Assembly: GCF_011806385.1 (NCBI RefSeq)
Contig: NZ_JAATOX010000009.1
Span: forward strand, 1-63,877
Direction: 5' to 3'
Length of the DNA stretch: 63,877 bases
DNA from: Phaeobacter sp. HF9A
Lineage (GTDB): Bacteria; Pseudomonadota; Alphaproteobacteria; Rhodobacterales; Rhodobacteraceae
Part shown: one piece after another, positions 1 through 8,780 of the stretch
Layout of the letters: every line of letters starts with the position of its first letter
How positions within the stretch are numbered: position 1 is the stretch's first letter
The notes under the pieces: model-generated
What the model was told of the DNA's origin: nothing
Databases searched by the model: none
What the model saw: only the letters and a program-made list of their open reading frames with translations
Program-made: the position numbers and the translations under genes

Positions 1-983
1 CCGAGGCTCACGTTTGCGGCGCTTTCCGGCAGTTCCTCGTCAAAGCAACGCTGGTAGAATTCGGCCACGGTCTGGCGTTCCAGCTCGTCACATTTATTGA
101 GGAAGGAGAGGCGGAAGGCATAGCCGATGTCGCGGAAGATCTCGGCGTTCTGGGCCCAGTTGATCACGGTCCGGGGCGACATCACGGTGGAGAGATCGCC
201 GTTCATGAAGGCGGTGCGGGTGAGCTCGGCGACGGTCACCATGCGGGCGATATCCTTGCGCCCCTTTTCGGTGTTGTAATGCGGCGCCTTGGACAGGACG
301 ATAGCGGTTTCCGCGTCATGGCTGAGGTAGTTCAGCGTGGCCACCAGCGACCAGCGGTCCATCTGGGCCTGGTTGATCTGCTGGGTGCCGTGATAGAGCC
401 CGGTGGTATCGCCGAGACCAACCGTGTTGGCGGTGGCAAAGAGGCGGAAGAACGGGTTCGGGGTGATGATTTCGTTCTGGTCCAGCAGCGTCAGCTTGCC
501 GTCATGTTCCAGCACGCGCTGGATCACGAACATCACATCGGCGCGACCGGCATCATATTCGTCAAACACGATCGCAACCGGGTTGCGCAGCGCCCAGGGC
601 AGGATGCCTTCGTGGAACTCGGTCACCTGTTTGCCGTCGCGCAGTTTGATCGCATCCTTGCCGATGAGGTCAATCCGGCTGATGTGGCTGTCGAGGTTCA
701 CCCGCACGGAGGGCCAGTTCAGCCGCGCGGCGACCTGTTCGATGTGGGTGGATTTACCGGTGCCGTGATAGCCCTGGATCATGACGCGGCGATTGTGGCC
801 AAAGCCGGCGAGAATCGCCAAAGTGGTGTCGGGGTCGAACTTATAGGTCGGGTCCAGCGCCGGAACCCGGTCGGTGCCCTCGGCAAAGCCCTTCACAGTC
901 ATGTCTGTGTCGATGCCAAAAACGTCGCGGACCGAAATTGTCTCGGTCGGTTTTGCGTTCATATCCAGCAGGGCGTCGGTCAT
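1..983 (-). CDS. cobS: Cobaltochelatase subunit CobS (3' end at the window edge)
   Basis: AAA+ ATPase subunit of the aerobic cobalt chelatase (CobNST), which inserts cobalt into hydrogenobyrinic acid a,c-diamide in cytoplasmic B12 synthesis. Reading leftward from the ATG at 983 gives [14 protein letters not shown], then the nucleotide-binding motif GYHGTGKST at about residues 70-78, a Walker B-like VFDEYDAG, and the near-terminal stretch [14 protein letters not shown]. The reading frame is open to base 1. It already encodes about 327 residues, close to the family's usual full length, so probably only the last codon and stop are missing. A weak AAGGAC ribosome site precedes the ATG. cobT would be expected further left. 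Identity is secure. Confidence 0.95.
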   Translation of the reverse strand, partial: MTDALLDMNAKPTETISVRDVFGIDTDMTVKGFAEGTDRVPALDPTYKFDPDTTLAILAGFGHNRRVMIQGYHGTGKSTHIEQVAARLNWPSVRVNLDSHISRIDLIGKDAIKLRDGKQVTEFHEGILPWALRNPVAIVFDEYDAGRADVMFVIQRVLEHDGKLTLLDQNEIITPNPFFRLFATANTVGLGDTTGLYHGTQQINQAQMDRWSLVATLNYLSHDAETAIVLSKAPHYNTEKGRKDIARMVTVAELTRTAFMNGDLSTVMSPRTVINWAQNAEIFRDIGYAFRLSFLNKCDELERQTVAEFYQRCFDEELPESAANVSL

Positions 984-1286
984 GGGTGTTGTCCTTGTCT
1001 TGTCAGTCTCGGGCGCGGGCGATGTGGCACCTGGCAGGTGGCCCGTCGGTCAATCTCGGGTCGCGTCAAGCGGTAATCGCGGGATTGGTGCCTGAACTTC
1101 CGGGGAAGGGCAAGGGAAAGTCGCGTGTTGATACGTTGTGCGGCGGCGATGCTGGCATTTTGCCGGAAAACGGGCAGCGGGCCGCCGGATCCCGCTGGGC
1201 GGGCGAGCGAGAGCGTGATCGGGCGCCGCAAAGCGCCCGATACGTTGGTTCTGTCTTGCCTGGGTAATGTCTTGCGTCCAGGTGCT
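984..1286. other. Gene-free stretch between cobS and the beta-barrel gene
   Basis: This 303-base gap holds the cobS leader on the right-to-left strand and no convincing ORF. An 83-codon leftward frame at 980-1231 is Arg/Pro/Ala-rich, has no ribosome site and runs into cobS. The only structure seen is a 9-bp inverted repeat with a 6-base loop at 1218-1241 (ATCGGGCGC/GCGCCCGAT). Confidence 0.6.
1218..1241 (-). terminator. Possible hairpin terminator after the beta-barrel gene
   Basis: A 9-bp perfect stem with a 6-base loop lies 46 bases past the stop of the leftward gene at 1287. No T-run follows on either strand, so it may be a 3'-stabilising hairpin rather than an intrinsic terminator. Confidence 0.4.
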
Positions 1287-2378
1287 TCAGAAGGAGGCGT
1301 AGAACCCGGCCAGCAAGGTCTGGTTCCAGCGGTTGCCGTTCAGGCCCTGATGGCGGGTGTAGCTCAGGACGAACTGATGGCCGGATTTGGTCATCATGGT
1401 CGCGCCGATCGAGCCGACCACATAGGTGGGCTCGTCCACAAATGCATTCAGGCTGTTGGTGTATTCATGCTCAAGGCCAAGCGAGGCATTCCAGGCCCAT
1501 TGCCCGGGGGCGGCCTTTTGTTGCAGCCCGAGGCTGGCCCAGAGCATGCCGTACTCTTCGCTGTCGCCGTTCACGCCGGCGGAGGTGGCGCCAAAGCTGT
1601 CGACGGTGGCTTCGATGGAATTGTGCTGGAAATTGGCACCCAGCACCGGCTGCAAGAGCCAGCCTTCGGGCACCGCCGCGATCTGGCTGCTGTCATAGGT
1701 GCCGACCAGCTCCATCTGGGTATAGAAACGATCATCGCCCTGCACATGCTGATAGCCGATGGCGGGAAGCTTGAGGTCGCTCTCGCCCCAGGAATATTCG
1801 GCCCGCGCGGCGATGCCCCAGCTGGGGCTGAACTTATGCAGCACATCGGCCCGGATCCCGTAGCCATCGCGCAGCACCGTGCTGGAGCCGACGGTTTCCA
1901 CATCGAAACGCTCGGCAAAGGCGCCGATGCTCAGCATCGTGTCCGGGTTGGGAAAGGTCATATATTGCACCATACCGCTGGGGTTGGTGGCATCTTGTTC
2001 GACCAGGTTGGGCTGTCCGTTGGGCATGGCCAGGTTGCCGCTGAAGCGGAGGTAGGATTTGCCGTCGGGCAGGCCTTTCAGCGCCGAGAGGATCGCAACG
2101 GTGTCGGTGCTGCCGTCTTTGAACCCGGTGGTGGGGCCAAAGGGGGCGGTGGCGGCGGCGATGGTGCTGCGGGACAGGCCGATGCGGCCCTGGGTGGTGC
2201 CCCATTGCTCGTTTCGATAGAACGAGGCCAGCAATCCGGCCTGACCGAGGTTGATCTGCGCCAGCACGCCCGGCGGCAGTTGCGGCGCGCCCGGGGGCGG
2301 GCCGTCCTGCGCCATAACCTGTCCGGCCGTCAGGCCGCAGGTCAGCGCGGCGAGCATCAGGGGTGTTGAGAGTTTCAT
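1287..2378 (-). CDS. Predicted outer-membrane beta-barrel protein, unrecognised family
   Basis: A 363-residue protein with a clear Sec signal peptide: MKLSTPLMLAALTCGLTAG, with probable cleavage after VMA near residue 23. The mature part begins with a Gly/Pro-rich segment (DGPPPGAPQLPPGV) and then has many alternating aromatic/polar strands. It ends in LAGFYASF, a C-terminal aromatic of the kind used by outer-membrane barrels. I do not recognise a named family. The start at 2378 was chosen because GGAGGG precedes it and the signal peptide begins there; the longer frame to 2444 adds unlikely residues. It sits beside the amidase/importer cluster in the same orientation but is separated by about 140 bases, so co-transcription is uncertain. 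A porin-like role is inference. Confidence 0.75.
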   Translation of the reverse strand: MKLSTPLMLAALTCGLTAGQVMAQDGPPPGAPQLPPGVLAQINLGQAGLLASFYRNEQWGTTQGRIGLSRSTIAAATAPFGPTTGFKDGSTDTVAILSALKGLPDGKSYLRFSGNLAMPNGQPNLVEQDATNPSGMVQYMTFPNPDTMLSIGAFAERFDVETVGSSTVLRDGYGIRADVLHKFSPSWGIAARAEYSWGESDLKLPAIGYQHVQGDDRFYTQMELVGTYDSSQIAAVPEGWLLQPVLGANFQHNSIEATVDSFGATSAGVNGDSEEYGMLWASLGLQQKAAPGQWAWNASLGLEHEYTNSLNAFVDEPTYVVGSIGATMMTKSGHQFVLSYTRHQGLNGNRWNQTLLAGFYASF

Positions 2379-2456
2379 CGTGTCCCTCCTCCATGTTGGG
2401 TCTGTGTTGGATCTCTGTTGGGTGTCCGCATGGACGGGCGGCATAGCACCGCCGGC

Positions 2457-2485
2457 CTACCGCCCGAGGCGGGCGGTAGTTTTTT
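2457..2485 (+). terminator. Strong intrinsic-terminator-like hairpin, T-run on the plus strand
   Basis: A 9-bp perfect stem (CTACCGCCC/GGGCGGTAG, 5-base loop) is followed by TTTTTT and a further T-rich stretch on the plus strand. Both flanking genes run leftward, so the T-run faces antisense transcription. For the amidase operon, which reads leftward, the hairpin comes after an A-rich stretch. Confidence 0.65.
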
Positions 2486-2521
2486 GTTTTTATTTTGTTA
2501 TTTTACTTTATTGGCCCGGGG

Positions 2522-3985
2522 TCAGTCGGGCAGGGTCGGGGACCGGAAACCGCCAAAGGCGGCATCACAAAGCTTGGTAAAGGCCAATGGGGTGCGGTCT
2601 TCTTGTAGGGGGCCGATGATCTGCACCCCGGCGGGAAGACCGTTCAGCAGCTCCGGCAGCGGGCGCACGGTGGCGGGCAGATGCGCCAGCGTCGCCAGCC
2701 CCGGCCAGTAGAGGTTTTCCATATAGGGGCGGCTCTGCCCGCCGACCTCCAGCACCCGGTTCATCTGGGGGGCGGGGCCGTGGCCATCCTCGATCTGATG
2801 CGCAAAGGCGGTGCCCATGGCCACCGGGCAGAGCAGCACGTCATAATCGCGGAACCAGTCTCCCCAAGCGGCGATCAGATGCGCCTGACGTTCGGCCAGA
2901 CCGGCGAAATCGGCCATGCTGGCGCGCACTGCCGACGCGACCTGCCGCGCCAGGCTACCCTCGGGATGGGTGGCGGCGGCGGCGTCAAAGGCCTGAAGCT
3001 CCGGCTCCGGCATGCCGCCGCCGATCACCGCAAAGAGCATGTCGATATAAAGCGCGGCGCTGCCCTCCATATGGGCGGGCGGGGCCGAGAGCTGGGTCAC
3101 CTGTGCGCCCTCACGGGCCAGCGCCTGACCAAAGGATTGAAGGGCGGCGGCATAGGCGGGATCGACCGGGAAGCCCTCGGTCAGAACGGCCACGCGGAAC
3201 TGCGAAAGGCTCTTGTGGCGCGGCGCGGGCAGCTGGAGCTGCCAGGCGCCCTGCGGTGCGGCGGTGAGCAGATCCAGCGCCAGTTCCAGATCCGCGGCGG
3301 AGCGCGCCAGCGGGCCACAGACCGCCAGCGGCGCGGGCGCCAGCGCGCCGGGCATCGGCGGAATATGACCCTGGCCGGGCACGATGCCATAGCTGGGCTT
3401 GTGCCCCCAGACGCCGCAATAATGCGAGGGGATGCGGATCGAGCCGCCGATATCGCTGCCCAGTTCCAGCGCGGTGAACCCGGCCGCCAGCGCCGCCGCA
3501 GAGCCGCCGGAGGAGCCGCCCACGGTGCGCTGCGGGTTCCAGGGGTTGCGGGTCAGCCCATAGATCGGGTTGTAGCTTTGGTGGTCGGAGGCGGCGACGG
3601 GCACATTGGTCTTGCCATAGATCACCGCCCCGGCCTTGCGCAGCAGGGCGACCGCAGCGGCATCGCGCGGGGCGCGGTATTGCGCCAGTTCGGGAATGCC
3701 GGCGGTGGCGTGGAAACCTTCGACCTCATAGGTATCCTTGATCGTCATCGGCAGGCCATTGAGCGGGCAGCTGGCATCCGCGCCGGCGGCACGGCGCGCA
3801 TCGGCGGCGCGGGCGGCCTCCAGCGCGGCCTCGGGGTTGACCTCGACCACCGCGTTGATCTCGCCGTCCAGACGGGCCTGGCGGGCCAGTTGATGTTCCA
3901 GCAGCTCCACCGCGCTGATATCGCCAGCGCGCAGTGCTGTCAGGGTCTCGGAAGCGGTCCAGGAATGGGGCTCAGATCTGTCCAT
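2522..3985 (-). CDS. Amidase signature family hydrolase
   Basis: A 487-residue amidase signature enzyme that hydrolyses a C-N amide bond in the cytoplasm. The Ser-cisSer-Lys triad is visible: Lys83 in MTIKDTYEVEG, cis-Ser158 in VGGSSGGS, and nucleophile Ser182 in GSDIGGSIRIP. The 158-182 spacing matches the family. The start is the ATG at 3985, two bases after the stop of the permease gene upstream, so it is the last gene of the importer operon. The long open frame continuing to 4819 is only read-through of the permease in another frame. The context (five importer genes plus an amidase) suggests the operon imports an amide or amino-acid amide and deaminates it. The actual substrate cannot be read from the sequence. 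It is too far from GatA context to be the tRNA amidotransferase subunit. Confidence 0.92.
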   Translation of the reverse strand: MDRSEPHSWTASETLTALRAGDISAVELLEHQLARQARLDGEINAVVEVNPEAALEAARAADARRAAGADASCPLNGLPMTIKDTYEVEGFHATAGIPELAQYRAPRDAAAVALLRKAGAVIYGKTNVPVAASDHQSYNPIYGLTRNPWNPQRTVGGSSGGSAAALAAGFTALELGSDIGGSIRIPSHYCGVWGHKPSYGIVPGQGHIPPMPGALAPAPLAVCGPLARSAADLELALDLLTAAPQGAWQLQLPAPRHKSLSQFRVAVLTEGFPVDPAYAAALQSFGQALAREGAQVTQLSAPPAHMEGSAALYIDMLFAVIGGGMPEPELQAFDAAAATHPEGSLARQVASAVRASMADFAGLAERQAHLIAAWGDWFRDYDVLLCPVAMGTAFAHQIEDGHGPAPQMNRVLEVGGQSRPYMENLYWPGLATLAHLPATVRPLPELLNGLPAGVQIIGPLQEDRTPLAFTKLCDAAFGGFRSPTLPD

Positions 3986-3987
3986 GT

Positions 3988-4950
3988 TTATGCCTTGCTC
4001 TTTGTCGATGTGGTGAATGCGGCCCGGATGCGGGGGGCGAGCGCCGGCCAAAGGCCGCGTGGCGCCAGCAGCAATACGATCACCGCAGCCGCCCCCATGA
4101 CGATCCAGTATTGGCCACCGGAATAGCCCGCCGCTGTCATCGCCTCGCGGGCGCCGATCAGGATGATCGTACCAAGCGCCGGACCGGTCAGCGTGCCGAG
4201 CCCGCCGATGACGGTGACGAACATCATGGTGATCATCCAGTTGATCTGGAAGGCGTCCTGCGGCGTGATGTACAGCGAGGTGATGTAATACAGCCCCCCC
4301 GCCGCCGAGGTGCCGGCTGCGGTCAGGCAAAACAGGATGAGATGCAGCCGTTTGACATCCACCCCGGCACTGGCGGCGGCGGCCTCGTTTTCGCGCAGGG
4401 CCAGCGTGGCCAGCCCCAGCCGGGTCCGCAGGAAGACACGCAGCGCCACCACCAGCGCCACTGCGCCAAAGGCGGCAATGGCAAAGGCGGGGCGTTCCGG
4501 CTCGCCGCTCAGCATGGTGCCGCCGGGGCGCAGGGTCATGCCGCTGGTGCCGCCCAGCCACTGGGCCTTGGCGGTGAGCTGCATCAGGATCTCGGCGACG
4601 ACCCACATGCCGACGGCGAAATAGGCCTGTTTGAGGTGAAACATCACCAGCCCGAGTGGGATCGCCAGCAGCCCGATCAGACAGGGCACCAGCGCCAGCA
4701 CCAGCCACAGCGGGATCGCGGTGTGATTGGCGATGTAAAACAGCGTATAGGCGCCGAGCCCGACAAAGGCCTGATGACCCAGTGACATCTGACCGGAGAA
4801 GCCGGCAAGCAGGTTCCACATCTGCGCCAGCAGAAAGATCACCAGCACTTCACAGAGCAAAAACAGCAGACCGGAGTCTATGAACAGGGCGCCGAGGATG
4901 GCAGCCATCAGCCCAGCTGCCAGCACAAGCAGTTCCGAGATACGGATCAT
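3988..4950 (-). CDS. livM: Branched-chain/amide-type ABC importer permease, LivM type
   Basis: A 320-residue inner-membrane permease of the branched-chain amino acid/amide/urea importer family. It has multiple hydrophobic helices from residue 4 onward and the family loop GTSGMTLRPGG, then GGLGTLTGPALGT around residues 235-260, the EAA-like coupling region seen in LivM proteins. Its ATG overlaps the preceding permease stop by four bases (ATGA), a sign of translational coupling. LivM and LivH form the transmembrane heterodimer. The symbol reflects the family, not a proven leucine substrate. The adjacent amidase argues for an amide. Confidence 0.9.
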   Translation of the reverse strand: MIRISELLVLAAGLMAAILGALFIDSGLLFLLCEVLVIFLLAQMWNLLAGFSGQMSLGHQAFVGLGAYTLFYIANHTAIPLWLVLALVPCLIGLLAIPLGLVMFHLKQAYFAVGMWVVAEILMQLTAKAQWLGGTSGMTLRPGGTMLSGEPERPAFAIAAFGAVALVVALRVFLRTRLGLATLALRENEAAAASAGVDVKRLHLILFCLTAAGTSAAGGLYYITSLYITPQDAFQINWMITMMFVTVIGGLGTLTGPALGTIILIGAREAMTAAGYSGGQYWIVMGAAAVIVLLLAPRGLWPALAPRIRAAFTTSTKSKA

Positions 4951-5807
4951 GAGAGCCTCCCCGAGATGGCGCGCAGCACCAGGATGACGAAAAAGACGAG
5001 ATGCACGTAAAGGAGCCCGGCATTGCCGTCGAAACGGGCGCTGACCACCTGGGTCATGCCCAGCAACAACCCGGCCCCGAGCGCGCCGCGGATAGATCCG
5101 ATGCCACCCAGCACCACCACCTCGAAGGCGATCAACAGATGCGCCACGCCGGAAAAGGGAGAGACGCTGGCGCGCATCGCCAGGAGCACCCCGGCCAGCG
5201 CCGCAAGCCCCGCCGAGAGGGCAGCCACCTGCGCATGAACGCGGCGGATACGAATGCCCATCAGCTCGGCGATTTCGGGCCGGTCCGAAAGCGCGCGCAC
5301 CTGGCGGCCAAAGCGGGTGCGAAAGATCAACAGCGCCAGCCCGCCAAAGGACAGCAGCGCAATCCCCAGCGTCAGCAGCGGCAGCAGGCCAAGAGAGAGC
5401 CCCCCAAAGGTGACCCGGGCCTGGCCCAGCCCACCGATATCGAGACCGCGCAGATTGGCGCCGACGCTCTCCACCAGCGCGTTGCGCAGGATCACCGCCA
5501 GACCGAAGGTCACCAGCATCGCCACCATCGGATCGCGAAAGGCCATGGCGCGTTCCACCGCCAGCGCCTGCATCGCGACGCCGAGAGCGGCACAGCCCAG
5601 AAAGGCGCCCGCCAAGACCAGCGCCAAGGGCAGCGCGGGAAACAGTGAAATCATCCCGACGGCCAGAAAGGCTCCGATGGTGATCAGCTCGCCCTGGGCC
5701 AGGTTGACCACCCGCAGGATGCCAAAGCTCAGCGCCAGCCCGACGCCGATCATGCCGTAGAGCCCACCCAGGGTGAGCCCCTGAAACAGAAGTTCGATCA
5801 TCATCAT
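4947..5807 (-). CDS. livH: Branched-chain/amide-type ABC importer permease, LivH type
   Basis: A 286-residue permease with typical LivH features: the N-terminal GLTLGGLYGMIGVGLALSFGILRVVNLAQGE motif region, and near the C terminus VVLGGIGSIRGALGAG, the ATPase-contact loop. Three ATGs in a row (5807, 5804, 5801) could serve as start; the first is given, and it overlaps the ATPase stop by four bases. It is part of a tightly packed leftward operon of solute-binding protein, two ATPases, two permeases and amidase. Length is normal. Confidence 0.9.
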   Translation of the reverse strand: MMMIELLFQGLTLGGLYGMIGVGLALSFGILRVVNLAQGELITIGAFLAVGMISLFPALPLALVLAGAFLGCAALGVAMQALAVERAMAFRDPMVAMLVTFGLAVILRNALVESVGANLRGLDIGGLGQARVTFGGLSLGLLPLLTLGIALLSFGGLALLIFRTRFGRQVRALSDRPEIAELMGIRIRRVHAQVAALSAGLAALAGVLLAMRASVSPFSGVAHLLIAFEVVVLGGIGSIRGALGAGLLLGMTQVVSARFDGNAGLLYVHLVFFVILVLRAISGRLS

Positions 5808-6514
5808 TGTTCTGTTGCCACTCCGAAATAGGCGGCCTTGAGCGCGGCCGCGGTGACGCCCTGTGCGGCGCTTTGATGGGACACGCGCCCCTCCAGCAGG
5901 CAGACCACCTGATCGGCGGCGGCGCAGGCGCGGCTGACGTCCTGATCCACGATCACCAGCGACACGCCTTGCGCCCGCACCTGCGCCAGCGCGGCATAGA
6001 CCTCGCCCACCACAAGCGGCGACAGGCCGAGCGAAATTTCGTCGCAGAGCAGAATGTCGGGGTTTGCGCTCAAAGCGCGACCGATGGCGAGCATCTGCTG
6101 TTGTCCGCCCGACAGGGTGGAGGGGCGTTGCAGGCGTCGCTCTGCCAGCACCGGAAACAGCGTATAGACGGTGGCAAGATCCCAGGGGCCCTTGCGCGCG
6201 CTCTGACCGACCAGCAGGTTTTCTTCGACGGTGAGGCTGTCAAACAGCAGCCGTCCCTCGGGCACCAGCGCCAGACCGGCGGAGGATGCGGCGCGCGGGT
6301 TGCCCCGGGCCAGCGGTTTGCCGTCGAGGGTGATCTCTCCCTGCCAATTGGGCACCAGGCCACAGAGCAGCCGTAAGAGGGTGGATTTCCCGGCCCCGTT
6401 GGCGCCGACAAGCGCCAGCGACTGCCCCGGCTCCAGCGCCAGCGACACATCGCGCAGCGCCTGGAACTGATCGTGCCAGGCGGAGAGGCTGTCAATGCGC
6501 AGAGATATCGTCAT
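5804..6514 (-). CDS. livF: ABC importer ATPase, LivF type
   Basis: A 236-residue cytoplasmic ATPase. It has Walker A GANGAGKST at about residues 38-46, signature LSGGQ at 134-138 followed by QQMLAIGRAL, Walker B ILLCDE at about 154-159, and an ending shaped like LivF proteins. The start at 6514 was chosen because GGGAG precedes it and the protein then begins [10 protein letters not shown], the usual LivF start. It overlaps the LivG gene by 23 bases. An upstream extension to 6580 lies entirely inside LivG and is rejected. Confidence 0.9.
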   Translation of the reverse strand: MTISLRIDSLSAWHDQFQALRDVSLALEPGQSLALVGANGAGKSTLLRLLCGLVPNWQGEITLDGKPLARGNPRAASSAGLALVPEGRLLFDSLTVEENLLVGQSARKGPWDLATVYTLFPVLAERRLQRPSTLSGGQQQMLAIGRALSANPDILLCDEISLGLSPLVVGEVYAALAQVRAQGVSLVIVDQDVSRACAAADQVVCLLEGRVSHQSAAQGVTAAALKAAYFGVATEQ

Positions 6515-7241
6515 CGGGCACTCCCATATAGATTTCCTGAAGGCTGCGGTCGGCCCAGACCTCGGCAAATGGGCCGTCATGGGTCTTGGCGCCCTTGTCC
6601 ATCACCACCAGTCGTTCGCAGGTGCCACGCAGGGCGGCGGGGATATGTTCCACCCAGACGATGGCGCGCCCCGCTTGCAGGCGGCGCACCAGCGCCATGA
6701 TGGTTTCGACCTCCGGTTCGGTCAGCCCGGCGGCGATTTCATCCAGCAGCAGCAGGCGCGGACGGGCGGCGACCGCCTTGGCCAGCTCCAGCCGCTTGCG
6801 GTCCAGCAGCCCCAGCGCCCCGGCGGGCACGTCCGGGCGGGCGTCCAGCCCCACCATGGCGAGCACCTCGCGGCACCAGTCCTCGGCTTCGCGCTGGGGC
6901 AGGCGGGCCCCAAAGAGCGATGGCAGCAGCACGTTTTCGCGCAGGCTGAGGCGGCCAAAGGTCTGCGGGATCTGCGCGGCGCGCGCGATGCCTGCCACCA
7001 CCCGCGCATGGGCCGGGACGCGAGAAATATCGCGCCCCTCAAAGCTCACCCGCCCGGCGCTGACCTGCTGATCCCCGGACAAGAGCGACAAGAATGTGCT
7101 CTTGCCCGCGCCATTGGGGCCGATCAATCCGACGCTCTCGCCGATGCGCAGCTCCAGATCGACCATGTCGACGGCCTGGATGGATCCGAATGTCTTGGTC
7201 GCGCCCTGAACCCGCAGCAAGACCGGTTCAGTCGCGCCCAT
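6492..7241 (-). CDS. livG: ABC importer ATPase, LivG type
   Basis: A 249-residue ATPase with Walker [10 protein letters not shown] at residues 41-49 and Walker B LLLLDE. The signature region reads [15 protein letters not shown], the degenerate form usual in LivG rather than LSGGQ. The AAGLTEPE stretch after Walker B is also typical. The start codon shares one base with the stop of the solute-binding gene, so all importer genes are read as one message. It pairs with the LivF-type subunit to power the two permeases. Confidence 0.9.
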   Translation of the reverse strand: MGATEPVLLRVQGATKTFGSIQAVDMVDLELRIGESVGLIGPNGAGKSTFLSLLSGDQQVSAGRVSFEGRDISRVPAHARVVAGIARAAQIPQTFGRLSLRENVLLPSLFGARLPQREAEDWCREVLAMVGLDARPDVPAGALGLLDRKRLELAKAVAARPRLLLLDEIAAGLTEPEVETIMALVRRLQAGRAIVWVEHIPAALRGTCERLVVMDKGAKTHDGPFAEVWADRSLQEIYMGVPDDDISAH

Positions 7242-8533
7242 CAGGCGGCACCCATCGGGATCATTTCGCCGTCCAGCGGTACAGCTGGCATGCCGGCGTT
7301 ATGCACCACTTGCAGCTCCAGCGGGTAGGCGCCGCCGAGGGCGCGCCATTGGCCACCGACGATGCCCGTCGTCGCCACGCTCTTGATCGGGCTCTGGGCG
7401 AAGTTCACCGGGCCGATCACGGTTTCGGTGTTCAGGCTGGCGATGCCATCGCGCAGGGAGTCGGGGTCCAAGGGATCGGCGCAATTGGCGATCGCCGCCA
7501 GACCGACCTCCCACAGCGCATGGCCATAGCCCAGCGGCTGGGTCCATTGCCGGCCGGTTTCGCTCTCCCAGTCGGCGGCGAGCTGCGCGGCGGATTGACC
7601 GGTGATCGAAGAGCCAAAGGGAAAGCGCGGGGTCCACCAGACCTCGGTGCTCAGCCCGTTGGCGCTGGCCCCGAGCGCGGCAAGCGGGCCGGGGAACAGG
7701 AAGGCCGCCGCAATGGCGCCGGCCTTGGGGGACAGCCCCGCCTGCGCCACCTGGTTCCAGAACGGGATGAAGTGGTTGGGATACATGAACCCCGACAGGA
7801 TATCGGTATCTGCATCGCGGAACTGGGCGATGGCGCTGGAGAAATCATTGGTCGCTTCCTGGAACTTACCGGCGGTAACTTCACGATAGCCGCCAGCCTT
7901 CAGCGCGCCCGGCAGACCCATCTCGGGATGCATCAAGCCTTGCCCGCCGGGGTTGTCCAGATAGAGCGTGCCGACCGTCTTATTGGTGTCGAGCATGTCA
8001 AACATCTGCACGAAATTCGCCAGAACCGTGTCGGTGCCGGAGAAGAAGTGGAACGTATAGGGGAAGCCTTCGACCGGATTGCCGCCGCGCGGGAACATCC
8101 AGCCCTGCCAGGGCACCATGGTGGAAATCGTCGGCACCCGGCGGGCATCGGCCAGCTCGCCCACTGCAAGCGCTCCGGCGCCGTCCTGCACCAGGATCAG
8201 ATTGCAGCGTTCCCGCAGCACCAGTTCCTGCGCCACGGTGGCAGAGCGGTTTACGTCCGATTGGTTGTCACGGATCACCAGCTCGACCTGATAGGTCTTG
8301 CCATTGTGGCTGAGCCCATTGGCGAGATGCTGTTTGATGCGCGCAAGGGTCCAGTCCTCGGTCTCGCCAAAGGCGGCGCGGATGCCGGACAAGGATCCAA
8401 TATAACCGATCTTGATGGTGGATCCGGCGGCGCGGACAAGGTTGGGGGCAAACATCGTGCTCGCGGCGGCCGCGGCACCATATTGAAGAGCCGTCCGACG
8501 GGACAGGCCCCGGCGGGTATCGTTATTGGTCAT
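7241..8533 (-). CDS. Periplasmic solute-binding protein of the amide/branched-chain importer
   Basis: A 430-residue type I periplasmic binding protein of the Leu/Ile/Val-BP and AmiC class. The N terminus MTNNDTRRGLSRRTALQYG followed by a hydrophobic stretch ending NLVRA is a Tat-like signal peptide (SRRTALQ), so export in folded form is likely. The mature protein begins STIKIGYIGSLSG, the first strand of this fold. The start at 8533 follows a GGGAGA ribosome site; the longer frame to 8563 is less likely. It is the first gene of the operon and has a promoter and TetR-type operator immediately upstream. The ligand is unknown. The operon's amidase suggests an amide. Confidence 0.88.
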   Translation of the reverse strand: MTNNDTRRGLSRRTALQYGAAAAASTMFAPNLVRAAGSTIKIGYIGSLSGIRAAFGETEDWTLARIKQHLANGLSHNGKTYQVELVIRDNQSDVNRSATVAQELVLRERCNLILVQDGAGALAVGELADARRVPTISTMVPWQGWMFPRGGNPVEGFPYTFHFFSGTDTVLANFVQMFDMLDTNKTVGTLYLDNPGGQGLMHPEMGLPGALKAGGYREVTAGKFQEATNDFSSAIAQFRDADTDILSGFMYPNHFIPFWNQVAQAGLSPKAGAIAAAFLFPGPLAALGASANGLSTEVWWTPRFPFGSSITGQSAAQLAADWESETGRQWTQPLGYGHALWEVGLAAIANCADPLDPDSLRDGIASLNTETVIGPVNFAQSPIKSVATTGIVGGQWRALGGAYPLELQVVHNAGMPAVPLDGEMIPMGAA

Positions 8534-8591
8534 GATCTTTCTCCCTACATGCGGCAGCTGCACCGGGGTGCTGGTTCCTGTCGAACTCTAA

Positions 8592-8608
8592 TGTTACCGC
8601 TGGTAACA
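8592..8608. promoter_or_regulatory. Operator palindrome in front of the amide-importer operon
   Basis: TGTTACCGCTGGTAACA: two perfect 7-base arms around a 3-base centre. It lies directly downstream of the putative leftward -10 element, over the expected transcription start, in the gap between the importer operon and the divergent TetR gene. This is the expected position and size for a TetR repressor site. Confidence 0.7.
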
Positions 8609-8637
8609 GCTATCCACACTAACGTTTGAGCGGTCAA
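8609..8637 (-). promoter_or_regulatory. Putative sigma-70 type promoter of the amide-importer operon
   Basis: Reading leftward, TTGACC (8637-8632) and GATAGC (8614-8609) are separated by exactly 17 bases. The -35 box matches consensus at five of six positions and the -10 at three of six. It points at the solute-binding gene, whose ATG is about 75 bases further on, and abuts the palindrome at 8592-8608. Confidence 0.5.
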
Positions 8638-8780
8638 CAATTTTTAGAGCACGGGGCGCAACTGCGTTGATCTGACTGGTTGCCTGAGGCTGCGACATTG
8701 CATAGATCTGGGGCAATCAGGCGGCTCATGACGGGGCGCGCCCAGACAGGAGGTGGCAGCTCCCGCCGCGAAAAAGAAAA

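Noticed and set aside
980-1231. An 83-codon leftward frame between the beta-barrel gene and cobS
   Set aside because: Low-complexity Arg/Pro translation, no ribosome site, and it overlaps the cobS start.
2522-4819. Long open frame extending the amidase upstream through livM
   Set aside because: The upstream part overlaps a well-conserved permease; the amidase family starts near ATG 3985.
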